A stretch of DNA of 64,000 nucleotides from Corynespora cassiicola. Lineage: Eukaryota > Ascomycota > Dothideomycetes > Pleosporales > Corynesporascaceae. Below are positions 11,730-22,100 of this stretch, one piece after another; position 1 is the stretch's first letter, and each line of letters begins with the position of its first letter. Below the pieces are notes generated by a model. It was not told the DNA's origin and ran no database searches. It worked only from the letters and a program-made list of their open reading frames with translations. The stretch covers positions 2,356,001 through 2,420,000 of the forward strand of contig JAEUWY010000006.1 in assembly GCA_022059125.1 (NCBI GenBank). Direction: 5' to 3'. The position numbers and the translations under genes are program-made.

Positions 11730-12887
11730 ATGAAGCTTTCATCCATTCTTTCTTTAGCTTCCCTACTGCTTGCAGCTTCTGCAACGCCCTCGGGCGCTGA
11801 CTTTAGCCTTGTGGGCTTCGGTAAAGACAACCCGATTGGCCCCACCACTGGTGGCAAAGGTGGAGAGACTGTCACCGTCACCACCCCCGAAGCCCTTGTC
11901 GCTGCAGTCACTGACGATGTACCGCGAATTGTCTATGCAAAGGGTAAATTCAATTTGACCTCTCGCCTTCGAGTTGGAAGCAACAAGTCCCTCCTTGGAT
12001 GGGGGAGGGTCAGTAGACCTCTGCTTGTCGTCGAGATTTGTCCTAATCACACAGAATAGGGCGCGGAAATCACTGGAAGTGGCATCACAGTTGGCTCAAA
12101 AACCAATGTCATTATCCGGAATCTGGGCATTCGTTATATTCTGGACAACGACGGAATCACCATCCAGAACAGCACTCGTGTTTGGATTGACCACAACGAG
12201 TTTTCCTCGGATATGAATCATGGCCCTGATTACTACGATGGCCAGTGTGATATTATTCGAGCTAGCGACTGGATTACCGTGAGCTGGAACTACTTCCATG
12301 ATCACTGGAAGAGCTCTCTGGTCGGTAACAGTGATGCTTTGAGGGATGTCGACCAAGGCCATCTTCATATCTCATACCACCATAACTGTATGTCGACGTC
12401 GTCTTTCGGCCTGATGCAGGGTCAGCTAATGAGCTACAGACTGGAGGCACTCCGGCACAAGAGGACCTGCTGGACGCTTCGGGCACCAGCACATCTGGAA
12501 CAATCTCTACGTCGATTTCCTGTACCAGGCCATTCACAGCCGCAGCGACAACCAAGTACTTGTTGAGGGCAATGTTTTCCGTGGCAACACGAGAACTGCC
12601 CTAACAACGTATGGTCTTGTCATCCCCGAGGACAGTCCCAACACGGGTCCTGATGGCGACTTTGAGATTGACGGCTTTGCCAACTTGGGTGCCAGTAAGT
12701 TGACTCCTTGACAGAATACATGCCTTGTGCTGACCTTTTTTTTCCCGCAGAAAACGACTTTGGCCGCGCAGACGTCAACATTACCCAAGTCGGAAACTTC
12801 ACTCGCGCACCATACAAATATAAGCTCACACCGCTGAGGGAGGTAGAAAAGCTTGTCAAGAGGGGTGCGGGCCTTGGAAAGATCTGA
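11730..12887 (+). CDS. Pectate lyase, polysaccharide lyase family 1
   Basis: Secreted enzyme that cleaves de-esterified pectin by beta-elimination, normally Ca2+-dependent, in plant cell-wall breakdown. The signal peptide is MKLSSILSLASLLLAASATP. Three introns with clean borders (12009-12059, 12388-12439, 12695-12750) give one frame. Family motifs follow in order: VTTPEALVAAV, LLGWGRGAEITGSG, NVIIRNLGIRY, WIDHNEFSSD, the calcium/substrate segment GPDYYDGQCDI, the block VSWNYFHDHWKSSLVG, then HISYHHNYWRHSGTRGP, which carries the conserved catalytic-region arginines. It ends KRGAGLGKI. Length is about 330 residues, normal. A TATA box sits 82 bp upstream. It suggests a plant-associated or saprotrophic life style. 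It is convergent with the FMN monooxygenase, with 143 bp between stops. Confidence 0.92.
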
Positions 12888-13030
12888 TTGAGGAAAAAAA
12901 GAAGTACGGACAATATTTAGCGTATCGTCTGGCTAATTCGAAAGATCTCTCTCATTTCAACGATGCTTAAATCTTCTGTGTTGGTCTACTATCGTCATTG
13001 GAATTTCAAAACCTTTACCAAATCCTTGCA

Positions 13031-14356
13031 TTAACCAAAAAACTGGTTCTTCGGTCGCGGAAGACCCAAATGATCCCTTAACGTGGTCCCCTCATAGTCC
13101 TGCCTAAATAAACCGCGGCGCTGCAACTCTGGAACCAGCTTTTGTGTAACACTGTCCAATCCTTCCGGGACGAACGGGAAAGTTACTGTGAATCCATCAG
13201 CTCCTTCATTCTCCAGCCATTCCTCGAGCTCGTCAGCGACCGTTTCAGCAGTTCCTACAAATGCGAACCCTGCATACCCGCCAAACCGGTTTGCAAGCTG
13301 CCGTACCGTCAAGCCTTCCTTTTCCGCAAGCCTGATGACTCCTTCGCGGCTGGTCTTACTAGCGTTGGTGTCCGGAATATCCTTGGGCAATGGTCCATCT
13401 GGATCAAACTTGGACGCGTCCGATCCGAGCATGATAGACAAAGAGGCGATTGCGCTATCGTAGTGCACAAGAGCATCGAGATCCAATCTCTTTTGTCTCG
13501 CCTCTTGAACGGAGTCGGCAATGAGAATCATAGCTGCTGGCAAAATCTTCAGGTTGCTTGGGTCACGACCTGCAGCCTTTGTTCGGCCCTTGATGTCTGC
13601 ATACAAGACTTTGGCAGCCTCCAGGTCTCGAGGAGAGCAGAAGACGACTTCTGCGGTTTCGGCTGCAAGTTGACGGCCTGGCTCGCTCTGGCCGGCTTGC
13701 ACAATGACGGGCCAACCCTGCACGGGGCGCGCGATGTTGAGCGGGCCGCGGACCTTGAGTTCGTCGCCTTTGTGGTTCAGTGTGTGTAGCTTGTCAGGGT
13801 CGAAGAAGATGCCAGACTCCCGGTCGCGGATGATTGCATCGTCGGCAAAGCTATCCCACAGGCCCGTGACCACATCGTAGAATTCGCGAGCGCGCTTGTA
13901 GCGAGATGAATGCTCTACGTGCTCGTCCAGTCCAAAGTTCTTCGCCGATTCCGGGTTTCCGGTAGTCACGATGTTCCACGCAGCCCGGCCGTTGCTCAGA
14001 TGGTCCAGTGACGCAAATCGCCGCGCGATATGGTATGGCTCATCGTACGTTGTGCTCGCTGTGGCCGCTAGTCCGATTCTTTCCGTCACTTGCGACAATG
14101 CAGAGAGCAGGGTAAATGGTTCGAATGATGTTACCGTGTGACTGCGCTTGAGGGCCTCTATGGGCATGTTCAGCACGGCGAGGTGATCGGCCATGAAAAA
14201 GGCGTCAAACTTGGCGGCCTCGAGCTGCTGGATGAATTTCTTGAGATGGGTGAGGTTGAAATTAGCATCCGGATAGGCGCCGGGATACCGCCACGCGCCC
14301 GTGTGGAGGGAAACGGGCCGCATAAAGGCCGTCAGATGGAGTTGCTTGCGCGACAT
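13031..14356 (-). CDS. FMN-dependent monooxygenase, NtaA/SnaA/DszA type
   Basis: Flavin-dependent monooxygenase of the bacterial luciferase-like superfamily, nitrilotriacetate monooxygenase component A group. These use FMNH2 and O2, supplied by a separate reductase, on N- or S-containing substrates. It is a single exon of 441 residues, normal for the group. Visible family segments are GAWRYPGAYPDANFNL near the N-terminus, DAFFMADHLAVLN, TYDEPYHIARRFASLDHLS, GRAAWNIVTTGNPESAKNFG and the C-terminal substrate/flavin loop GPLNIARPVQGWPVIVQAGQS. No intron and a strongly bacterial-type family make ancient acquisition from bacteria possible, although such genes are widespread in ascomycetes. No flavin reductase is nearby. 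The substrate is unknown. Confidence 0.9.
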   Translation of the reverse strand: MSRKQLHLTAFMRPVSLHTGAWRYPGAYPDANFNLTHLKKFIQQLEAAKFDAFFMADHLAVLNMPIEALKRSHTVTSFEPFTLLSALSQVTERIGLAATASTTYDEPYHIARRFASLDHLSNGRAAWNIVTTGNPESAKNFGLDEHVEHSSRYKRAREFYDVVTGLWDSFADDAIIRDRESGIFFDPDKLHTLNHKGDELKVRGPLNIARPVQGWPVIVQAGQSEPGRQLAAETAEVVFCSPRDLEAAKVLYADIKGRTKAAGRDPSNLKILPAAMILIADSVQEARQKRLDLDALVHYDSAIASLSIMLGSDASKFDPDGPLPKDIPDTNASKTSREGVIRLAEKEGLTVRQLANRFGGYAGFAFVGTAETVADELEEWLENEGADGFTVTFPFVPEGLDSVTQKLVPELQRRGLFRQDYEGTTLRDHLGLPRPKNQFFG

Positions 14357-14743
14357 GATAGCCCGAATCAGATCTGTGACAAAGGTATGGAGACTAAAAT
14401 ACGCTGAAAGGAGGAGGGTCTGGAATATTACAATGAGAGATGACTGAAATCGATTTGTACTGTGGTTCTCGATTTACAGCGGATAGGGCAATGTAGCTGA
14501 CAAATTGGGGGGCATAGTGCGATCACGACATCGATGCATGGTGGGGTAAGAAAAACATCCGGCTCACTAATCTTCAAGAAGATTTAGGAAAGCTTGCAGT
14601 GATATTCTATTAGAGATCCGGCAACGGCATCATCGGCGGTGGTCTTAGATGCTAGCTATATTCGGCTTCGCTATTTATTGTACATTGCCTGATCATCCTC
14701 TGCCCCTCCCCCTCTTTACCATGTCACGGGACAATATCTTGTC
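14357..14743. other. Intergenic, about 0.4 kb
   Basis: Upstream region of the FMN monooxygenase, adjoining the relic J-domain gene. No motif was recognised. Confidence 0.4.
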
Positions 14744-15755
14744 TTAAACCCTGCCAATATAACCAAAAACCATCAGTTGAAAGAATAATGTTCCATATGC
14801 CTCAATCTTTTGGCAGTATACATGGTCTGGAATATTTTGGAGAATCATGAGGGGCTCATGTGCTTTCAGCATGACTTCTGGGATTTGATCAGATGTGGTA
14901 GGAGCTGATCGTTCCAGAACAATTTGCCCAGGGTCTTGGGAATGGAAGAAAAGCTGTGTAACAATGGCTTTGCTGATTGAAGTGACCAAATGTCTCTGAT
15001 CAGCGTCAAAAGCGAATCGCCATTGGAGTGGGGTCCTCGTCAAATGTTTTTTTTGTTTATTGAAAGTGAGCGCCATGCTGATATCATGCTTATATTTACG
15101 AAATATTGTCATCAGTTCGACGTATTTGTTGCTTGGGGTAGCGGAAATTTTGATCATGAACTCCCCAAGACTTGTTCCAGATGCCGGGTGGTTTCTCTTG
15201 AGGGTAAGCAACACTTGCACAGCCTCTTCCGTGTTCTCTAGAATGGAGGGTGCTGCGCTCAAAGAGAAATTCTTTGATGTCCTGACCATGAACGACCCTT
15301 GTGGTGGGAGACATGGTTAATAGATGAAATCAACCGGCATATGGTGAACAGTTGTCTCACAGCCCTTGGCGCTGGAATAGTTGATGATTGTCTGATCGAG
15401 CGTCTCGGTTACCAGACAATAGAACCAATATATATCTTTGCGAGTAGATCCTGGTGCAATACCGGATGTGTAGGGATGCCTTGTGGTCGAGGGAGCTCGG
15501 GGAGTTTGACAAGCAGTGTTCGCAAAGGCTGAAGTCGGCAGAGTCTTGCTATAATGGTGGCGCAACTCATCGTCTGAAAGTATACCCCAGGCGCTGTTTA
15601 TTTATTTCGGGAGATCCTGTCGCCTATCACGCTCGCCTTCAGGAAGTCGGCCAGTCTTATCTGGGTGTAGGTCAAGTGCTAGCTTGTGATAGGCCACCTT
15701 GATCTGACTTGCCCACCATGGCTGCAACCCCAAGAGTTCGGTAGTGACTGGTCAC
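14744..15755 (-). pseudogene. Broken J-domain (DnaJ-like) protein gene
   Basis: A J-domain is readable only across lesions. Reading leftwards from 15755, the expected start is GTG instead of ATG, giving TSHYRTLGVAA. A one-base frame change then leads to QIKVAYHKLALDLHPDKTGR, with the diagnostic His-Pro-Asp of co-chaperones that stimulate Hsp70 ATPase. Next comes an in-frame TAA, followed directly by INSAWGILSDDELRHHYSK (helix IV of the J-domain). Downstream, after about 15317, another frame carries 180 residues (ILENTEEAVQVLLTLKRN to FQLMVFGYIGRV) without a recognised domain. At least three lesions make a functional product unlikely, unless unusual splicing removes them. It is the first member of a J-domain island with genes at 19170 and 22101. 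Confidence 0.72.
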
Positions 15756-16912
15756 TATGACGGATTAAAAATTGTACAATAAAGAATTTGGTTGCCGCAG
15801 TGAGAATGACAGTGCCACAGGTCCACAACTGTTGATGAAAGAGGCGGAGAGGTGCTTGGGCGCTGGTATCTTCAAACGGGCAGAATTATTATTGGATGGT
15901 TTCAAATGATAGCGGCCGGCTAATTTAACCGTGGCCTAGTGTATAATGCAAACGAACTATCACAGGCCATGCCTGAATGCTACCTAGGTAGCCTGAAGAG
16001 GCTTAGTAATTAACACGACATCTCTATCGTCTACTTCTCAAAGTAAGACAATATTGATGCCTATTTATTTTATTTTTTGCGGCAGCCAATTCACATGTAG
16101 AATTTAATTTCGAAACAGGCTACCAATAAAGTAGTGAAGCCTTGGCGTGGCAATGACTGCGTTGGCGGGGGTTGGTTGTGCTGATGAAGCCCGCCCATAC
16201 CAAGGCTCCTTGTCCACTAGAAAACGGACACTGTTTTCAGGCAGCACATTGACATCTAGTCTATTCTATGCATTTCGAACGTCATCGGAAAACCTGCAAA
16301 CAAGTAAGCCCGTATTATGTGCCAAGTCCGGTCTTTCATGCCTAGGTACTTAGCTAGCATGATGGCCCGTGCACACTCGCTCGCCAGCTTCGCCTCTTGC
16401 AAATGCACCCGTACCCTACATACAGCCTTTGCGGTGCACCAAGAGTGTTCATAAAAATAATATCTCGTCAGGTTACAAGTGCTGACGATGCGTCTTATTT
16501 TTCTTTGCCGAGTCGCGTTGTACCTGCATGTTAACAGAGCGCAATCCTGCCTTTTCGCCATATAGAGGCGACGAGTGTCGAGCAATATCGAATAACAGCT
16601 ACGGCATTTTTTTGGGCCTTGCCGGGTGTATTGCATGGCCTACAAGTGATTGTGAATTCATGCGATCTTGATCCACAGCCTTTCGGACATTCTCAGATGG
16701 CCATGAGGCCCGTAATCTGCGACACGGACAGCGGGCGCCCCCCGGCGCGAATGTCCGATGCCCGTAGAGCTTATCAACCTCGCATACACCAAAAATCTTG
16801 TCCGGAAACTTTTTTTGCATATGCTTCTCTTTTCTCTTCTATGAATTGTCACATATTTGCTTTTCCCTCCGTACAAACGTTTTCCAGCTTGGTGTAGTCT
16901 TTCCTTTTCTTC
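15756..16912. other. Intergenic, about 1.15 kb
   Basis: AT-rich, upstream of the SAT4-type gene. Short frames on both strands carry no domain. I see nothing supportable. Confidence 0.45.
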
Positions 16913-18727
16913 ATGGCGCCATACCAGGGTACAGGCCTCGAGGCCCGGCAGGCAATTCCCTCTGGCCTCTCTCCAGAAACCATGCAATTATTGCTCGATC
17001 TACCAGCCCTGGGAAGCGACCAAATCCCAGCCGATGCAGACAGGACAATGACGACGGATGGCCCAGACCAGGTGTGGTACTTGGTTGTCGCAATAACGTG
17101 CATTGCAATCCCCGGACTATTTCTTATTATGCGAGTGTACACAAAACTGGCCATCGTCCGATCATTTGAGCTCGCCGACTGTAAGCCTTCTTGCGTCTTT
17201 CTATGCGCTGCCGTGCTGACTGTGCTAGACTTTATCTTTTTGTCCTTTGTATGCAGTGGCCCTCTTTTGTTGACATGACGAGCTAATTCGCCTTAGCCCC
17301 TGATTATAGTGGAAGTCGTTGTAGGCTACTACATGGTTAAATATGGCGCTGGTGTGCATCAATGGCAGGTTTCATTCCGCCAATTGTTCCAACAACTTTA
17401 TGTACAGTGGACCTATGTGATGCTACTGCCATAGCTGACGACGACTATAGTGGATGAATACGGGCGAAATCATATACTGTCCCTTGAGTTTTCTGGTAAA
17501 AGCCGCTATCCTGCTTCAGTACATTCGACTTTTTGCCCCTGACCGTCATGTGAACAAATTCATGTGGTTTGCATCTTGGGCTACTATGGCAGGGTGCTTC
17601 ATCTTCTACACCATCTTCAGTTCGTGCATCCGCTCTGCTATCCCCTAGCCAAGATCTGGCGCTGAAAGAATTTATGCTGACTATTTCTCTGCCAAAAAGT
17701 GTTTTGGACAATGTATTATTGCAAACCAAGGAAAATGATCTGGGACAAGTTCACTCCTGGCGGAAAATGTCACGACCACAATCCCATCGTCATTAGCCAA
17801 GGATCTTTCAACATGGCTTCGGATGTTATCATTTTACTTCTCCCCACTCATTCTCTCTGGCAATTGAGTGTTCCATTCGCAAGAAAGATGGTCATTACCC
17901 TACTGTTTGCGACAGGTCTCTTGTGCGTTGCCCATTCCACTCTCTATAATTCGTCTCACAGTTTCAGGGCGTGCGCGGCCTCTGCCATGCGTATTCTATT
18001 TACGGTCAAGATTGCACCGGTTATTTCCATGTCTGATGTGTCACACAATGGCCTTTTCATTGGCCTGTGGACAGAAGCAGAAGTCGCTCTTAGCTTCGTT
18101 GTCGCATGTGCTTTATGCATACCGAGGCTTATCCAAGCAAAAGGAAATAAGCTCAAACACGCCATGTCATACGCATCGTCCCCTTTCTCATCCATTAGGG
18201 GGACTGGATCTAACTCTATTCGAAGCCCATCTCGCAAAGGAACACTAAACAGTTTATCAGAGAACACAACAGAAGCCTTGGTTGAGGAATCGCAGCAAAT
18301 GGACCAGGCTAGGCAGAAGCCTACCGGTTTCCAGGATCAGCATGAACTCCAACAACCACGCATTCAATCTCGACTTAGCTCGATACAAGAAGATCATCAC
18401 ATTCAAGTTATACCAGATCAAAGTAGCAGCAATTATTCACGTAGTAGCAACTACTCGAATAGCATTGAGTCGAAAAGTATCAACGAAGATGACAGTTGTC
18501 GCGTCCAGCCACTGGTGGTCAGCCCAAGGACATCTGTTAGCGACTCAAGACATTTTTCCAGTAGATCTTCCCAGCCCACAGGACATAAAAACATGACGCC
18601 AGAGGAAATGGATAGGGAACTCTATACCATGCAGCAATTTCAGTTTGAATCATACAGAGGCTCAGCGCACTCTGTCAACTCGGCAAACTCTCAAGATTGC
18701 TACACATCCCGCTCTGCTCAATATTGA
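16913..18727 (+). CDS. SAT4/rhodopsin-like integral membrane protein
   Basis: Seven-helix plasma-membrane protein of the fungal rhodopsin-like SAT4 family, function generally unknown. The reading frame is rebuilt over several introns. It runs WYLVVAITCIAIPGLFLIM, then a very short exon near 17257-17268 giving ALF, then EVVVGYYMVKYGAGVHQW, then WMNTGEIIYCPLSFLVKAAILL. A further exon from about 17699 has FWTMYYCKP, the family motif GSFNMASDVIILLLPTHSLW and FARKMVITLLFATG. An intron at 17923-17967 is 45 nt and in frame; removing it gives GLLACAASAMRILFTVKIA, the normal family sequence. The cytosolic tail of about 180 residues is Ser/Gln-rich and disordered, typical of the group. The gene sits inside the J-domain island on the opposite strand to its neighbour relic. 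Confidence 0.82.
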
Positions 18728-19169
18728 AATCTTCTTATGGCTGATTCCCCTATCTTGTTGAGATACCCATTTAGAATATAGATCAGTTTTTCCTTCACAA
18801 GAATGCACCCACTCTTAGAATTACATGCGTGCTAAGGGCCAAGTGAACCTATCACTCAGTTACTTTTCTTTCTTATGCATCGTAAAATAATTAGCCATCA
18901 ATGGTTTTTCTCAGACACGTGCTATATTGTTTGATATATGAATAAAGAACAGTCTGAGCCACTGCGATTCAAGTGCAGTCACCTGAATCCAAGTACCGGC
19001 TCGGAATTTGTAAGTTAACAATCATGTGCTAAGTGAAAACTAACAGAGTCACTCCAGATTATTGAGCTTGCACTAAACAAGTTTCCTCCCTTGGTATAAA
19101 AACCCTATTAAGCCTTCCCTTTGATGCGAATAGATCCTTCCCACAAAAGAGACAAAAAGGATAAGGATT
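18728..19169. promoter_or_regulatory. Promoter region of the intact J-domain gene
   Basis: AT-rich 0.44 kb between two plus-strand genes. A TATAAAAA element at 19095-19102 lies 75 bp before the start at 19170. Confidence 0.5.
19095..19102 (+). promoter_or_regulatory. TATA box of the J-domain gene
   Basis: TATAAAAA, 75 bp upstream of the start codon at 19170. Confidence 0.5.
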
Positions 19170-20060
19170 ATGGGAGATTGCCTTTATTCTGTGCTCGGCT
19201 TGAGCAAAACCGCCACAATGGACCAAATCAATAAAGCATTCAGGGCCAAATCTCGTGACTGTCATCCCGATAATACAGCGAGTACTCCAGATTCTGAATG
19301 CAAAAAACTCACCGAAAAGTTCAAGAAGCTCAAACATGCTCATAAGATCTTGTCTGACCCTATTTCCCGTTACAAATACGATTCACCCTCATTAGAGGAC
19401 GATGAAGGCCCCTCTGAAGTTTACAGTTCTGGTCGCTCTGCTCAACGTTCTCTCTCTCCATCTTCTAACCCGCCATCGCCAACTCAATCCCGTCGATTAG
19501 ATCGATCTTCCAGGCCTCGATCATATTCTGAATATCTGGATCAGTCCGACGAAGAGCGCCCCGGCCATGGCCACCAATCTCGTAAAAGCTCAGGCCCATC
19601 TGAACATGAGGGCCTCTTTGATCAGCTGAAATCGGCTAGAGCACCGCGGGGCTGGCATGGATTTGGGTTTGGTCCTTCGGGGGACATGTTTGGATCGGAT
19701 TTTGGGTCACCTGGAAGCATGCCGTTTATGGGCGACTTTAACATCGGTTTTGATTCCAACAACCCGCACTCATCTCAGGATATGCCCGACTTCATGTGTG
19801 GGTTCCAAGAGTCTAGTAGACGCCCACGTCGCGAGCCGCCCAATTTCATACGCCAATTCGAAGAGAGTCGTAGACGAGGACCTGGAGAGAGGCTTAATTT
19901 TATGCATAGGATGGAGGAAAGTGATAGACGAGCAGGTCGAGGTTCATCTGGTCTTTCTCAATTTGATAGGGGTTTATCGCCATTGAATATGGGGTTTCGA
20001 GAAGCCAGAGAAGGTAAGCCTCTTCGGATGCGTCGTGGCAATGATGATGTGCTATTTTAG
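19170..20060 (+). CDS. J-domain protein with 18-residue tandem repeats
   Basis: Uninterrupted 296-residue protein. Residues 5-72 form a J-domain (LYSVLGLSKTATMDQINKAF, then the HPD motif in RDCHPDNT, then KLKHAHKILSDPISRYKYD). J-domains recruit and activate Hsp70. Residues about 75-205 are Ser/Pro/Arg/Gly-rich and disordered. Residues 208-261 hold three consecutive 18-residue units: FMCGFQESSRRPRREPPN, FIRQFEESRRRGPGERLN and FMHRMEESDRRAGRGSSG. The tail is basic. No zinc-finger or substrate-binding domain of classical DnaJ is present, so it is a class III (type C) J protein. A TATA box at 19095 and an intact frame suggest it is expressed. The client or pathway is unknown. Confidence 0.82.
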   Translation: MGDCLYSVLGLSKTATMDQINKAFRAKSRDCHPDNTASTPDSECKKLTEKFKKLKHAHKILSDPISRYKYDSPSLEDDEGPSEVYSSGRSAQRSLSPSSNPPSPTQSRRLDRSSRPRSYSEYLDQSDEERPGHGHQSRKSSGPSEHEGLFDQLKSARAPRGWHGFGFGPSGDMFGSDFGSPGSMPFMGDFNIGFDSNNPHSSQDMPDFMCGFQESSRRPRREPPNFIRQFEESRRRGPGERLNFMHRMEESDRRAGRGSSGLSQFDRGLSPLNMGFREAREGKPLRMRRGNDDVLF

Positions 20061-20620
20061 ATTGGTTATTGCAGGCCCAAATACCTAGAGAGTTCACTGT
20101 TACTTGATTTTATACGACTTGACATATGAGACCCAGCCTTTTGCGGTAAATTTAAGATTGTGTGTTCACTGAAGCCTTTCCAGTCAAATTTCCGACGAAT
20201 ATGGTTAAACGCCTACTCCGTTTGGCTAAGACTGTTGAGCCTTGAAAGCATGGTACTTTGAGTTATTCATAATAGTAAAAACCATTGCGAACGCCACTTC
20301 CAGAGTTTTGATTGCCCATTGTGGAATGAAGAGAGATTCTATGTAGATTTTTTGAGAAACCTTGAAATACAGGTATAGGCGTTAATAGTGTTGAAAGTGC
20401 TGTTATTGGTTGTGTTCCCTATTGATGATTAATCAAGAGAGAATACACCTTCCCGAGAACTGCAGTTTGGAGCCTCCGCCATCACAACCTGTGAGTTAAT
20501 AGTATGAATCCAGATTAGGATCTTATATACCTGTATCATTCTACGTTTCAGAAAGAACAAGGCAGGAAATTCAGTCAAGTGTACATCAATGATGAGAAAA
20601 ATTGCGATGTTGGTAAGTAG
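20061..20620. other. Intergenic, about 0.56 kb, convergent
   Basis: AT-rich sequence between convergent gene ends. I see no feature. Confidence 0.45.
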
Positions 20621-21542
20621 TCATTCAATGGATTGAAGAGGATCGTAGTCAGGTGTGAAGCTCTTGATCTCCAAACCATGAGAAGAGATAAAGTATCCGC
20701 GCAGACCATCTAATACTGTTTGAATGTCGATCAAAAACATGGGCCATGGCCGGTCATCGTGCTCAAGGACTTAAAATCAGTCAAGCTTCCTTGCATTCAT
20801 GTACTGGCTTCAGGTGCTACATTGTCATATGCCCTTTCCGAGTCAATGTGTCACTAAAACAATCCGAATGATAGAGACAAATAACAACATGCTCCATATC
20901 CCACTGCAACAATTCTCCACATTTTCAAGCCGCCATACGTGACCTCCAACAAATGGCCCTCATCTAGGTCCTCGAATTTAATCGCTTTGACTTCTTTGTT
21001 CAACTTCAACTCCTTCTCAGGACCGAAGATTGTTGTACAAATGGTAGAAGATCATGTTCGTACCTCGGTTACTAGCACAAACTAGATCATTCATATCAAA
21101 GTCGTAGCCGAAGGAAAACGGTTCATTCGGTGATTTGGTCCAATTTTCCGCTGCCATACCAAACTTGAGCTTCAAGCCACGAGCTTGCGTGTCCTTAAAC
21201 ATGCTCTCGATTTTAAAACGGCAAGGTTTTCGGGGATGTGTATGATCTTGACCGTGAGCTCGTTGATGGTGGGGCTGCACGACTCGGAGGATTCGCTGTC
21301 GCGCTCTAGGTCGATTTCAAAGCTGACAGCGCGGACATCACCAAGATCTGATAGCTCGGTTACATCCCCAGTGAAACGGAGCTGGGGGGACAGGTTCCGA
21401 CACAGGCGCCATTTGTTGATTTGATGTCGATTATGGTGCCGGAGGAAGTAATCATGGAACGCAACTGGCAAGCACGGAGTTCATGGCAGTCTGAGTCTGA
21501 GCTTGATGGGGCTTCGAGACCTTTGGAGCGAGATTTGTGCAT
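20621..21542 (-). pseudogene. Unrecognised gene spread over several frames, probably damaged
   Basis: Clear protein-like segments follow one another on the minus strand but change frame repeatedly. From the ATG at 21542 the first is MHKSRSKGLEAPSSSDSD. Next is NKWRLCRNLSPQLRFTGDV with FEIDLERDSESSES and IHIPENLAVL. Then a frame with SMFKDTQARGLKLKFGM and PFSFGYDFDMNDLVCAS, then one with IFGPEKELKLNKEV and FEDLDEGHLLEVTYGGLKMW. Last is DDRPWPMFLIDIQTVLDGL ending at 20621. Some changes fit introns, for example the last, with a TTTTAAG acceptor near 20770. Others, such as the one at TTTTAAAA near 21214, look like single-base indels. I do not recognise the family. It lies inside the J-domain island and may belong to it. 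Confidence 0.5.
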
Positions 21543-22100
21543 TTTATCGGAATTTCTGGCGGCATGTTGGAATTTCAAACAAAATATTATCTAAGATACA
21601 GTATCCTTAGTCCAACCCCTTAACAGTGAATGTGATAGGCCTGTGAGATCATTAATAAGTTAAGAGCCATTCACGGGTAATGGTATTTTTATTAAAGAAT
21701 TTAAATAGCTTAGTAAAAGCGATGTTGAGAACAGAGATTAAGATGGTAGATATTAAATAATGGAAAAAAGGGTATCATCGAAAACTAAGACGACAAAATG
21801 CCAAAAAATCACACCTTCAGGTATCCAACGGAACCAAAACGAAAATTTTTATCATCTCCCAGATTTTTAGTTGCCTCAAAGCCCTTGTTTTCCCATGCCC
21901 TAGAAAACTATCTCGCTATTTTCGAAGAAAGTCGGATGAATACGTAGCTTGTATTTTGGCAGGAAAAACAAGTACGCTTGTCGGAAGCTTTTCCAGCCGT
22001 GGCGTGGCATGGCTTCTGTGAAGACCATGCTGGTTGCATGCATTTTTGCCTGTTGAGGAACACGGCTTGACTGGGGGACTAAAATATTAAAAGAAGAGCG
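21543..22100. other. Intergenic, about 0.56 kb
   Basis: Very AT-rich. It is upstream of the multi-frame gene and downstream of the third J-domain gene. Nothing recognisable. Confidence 0.45.
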
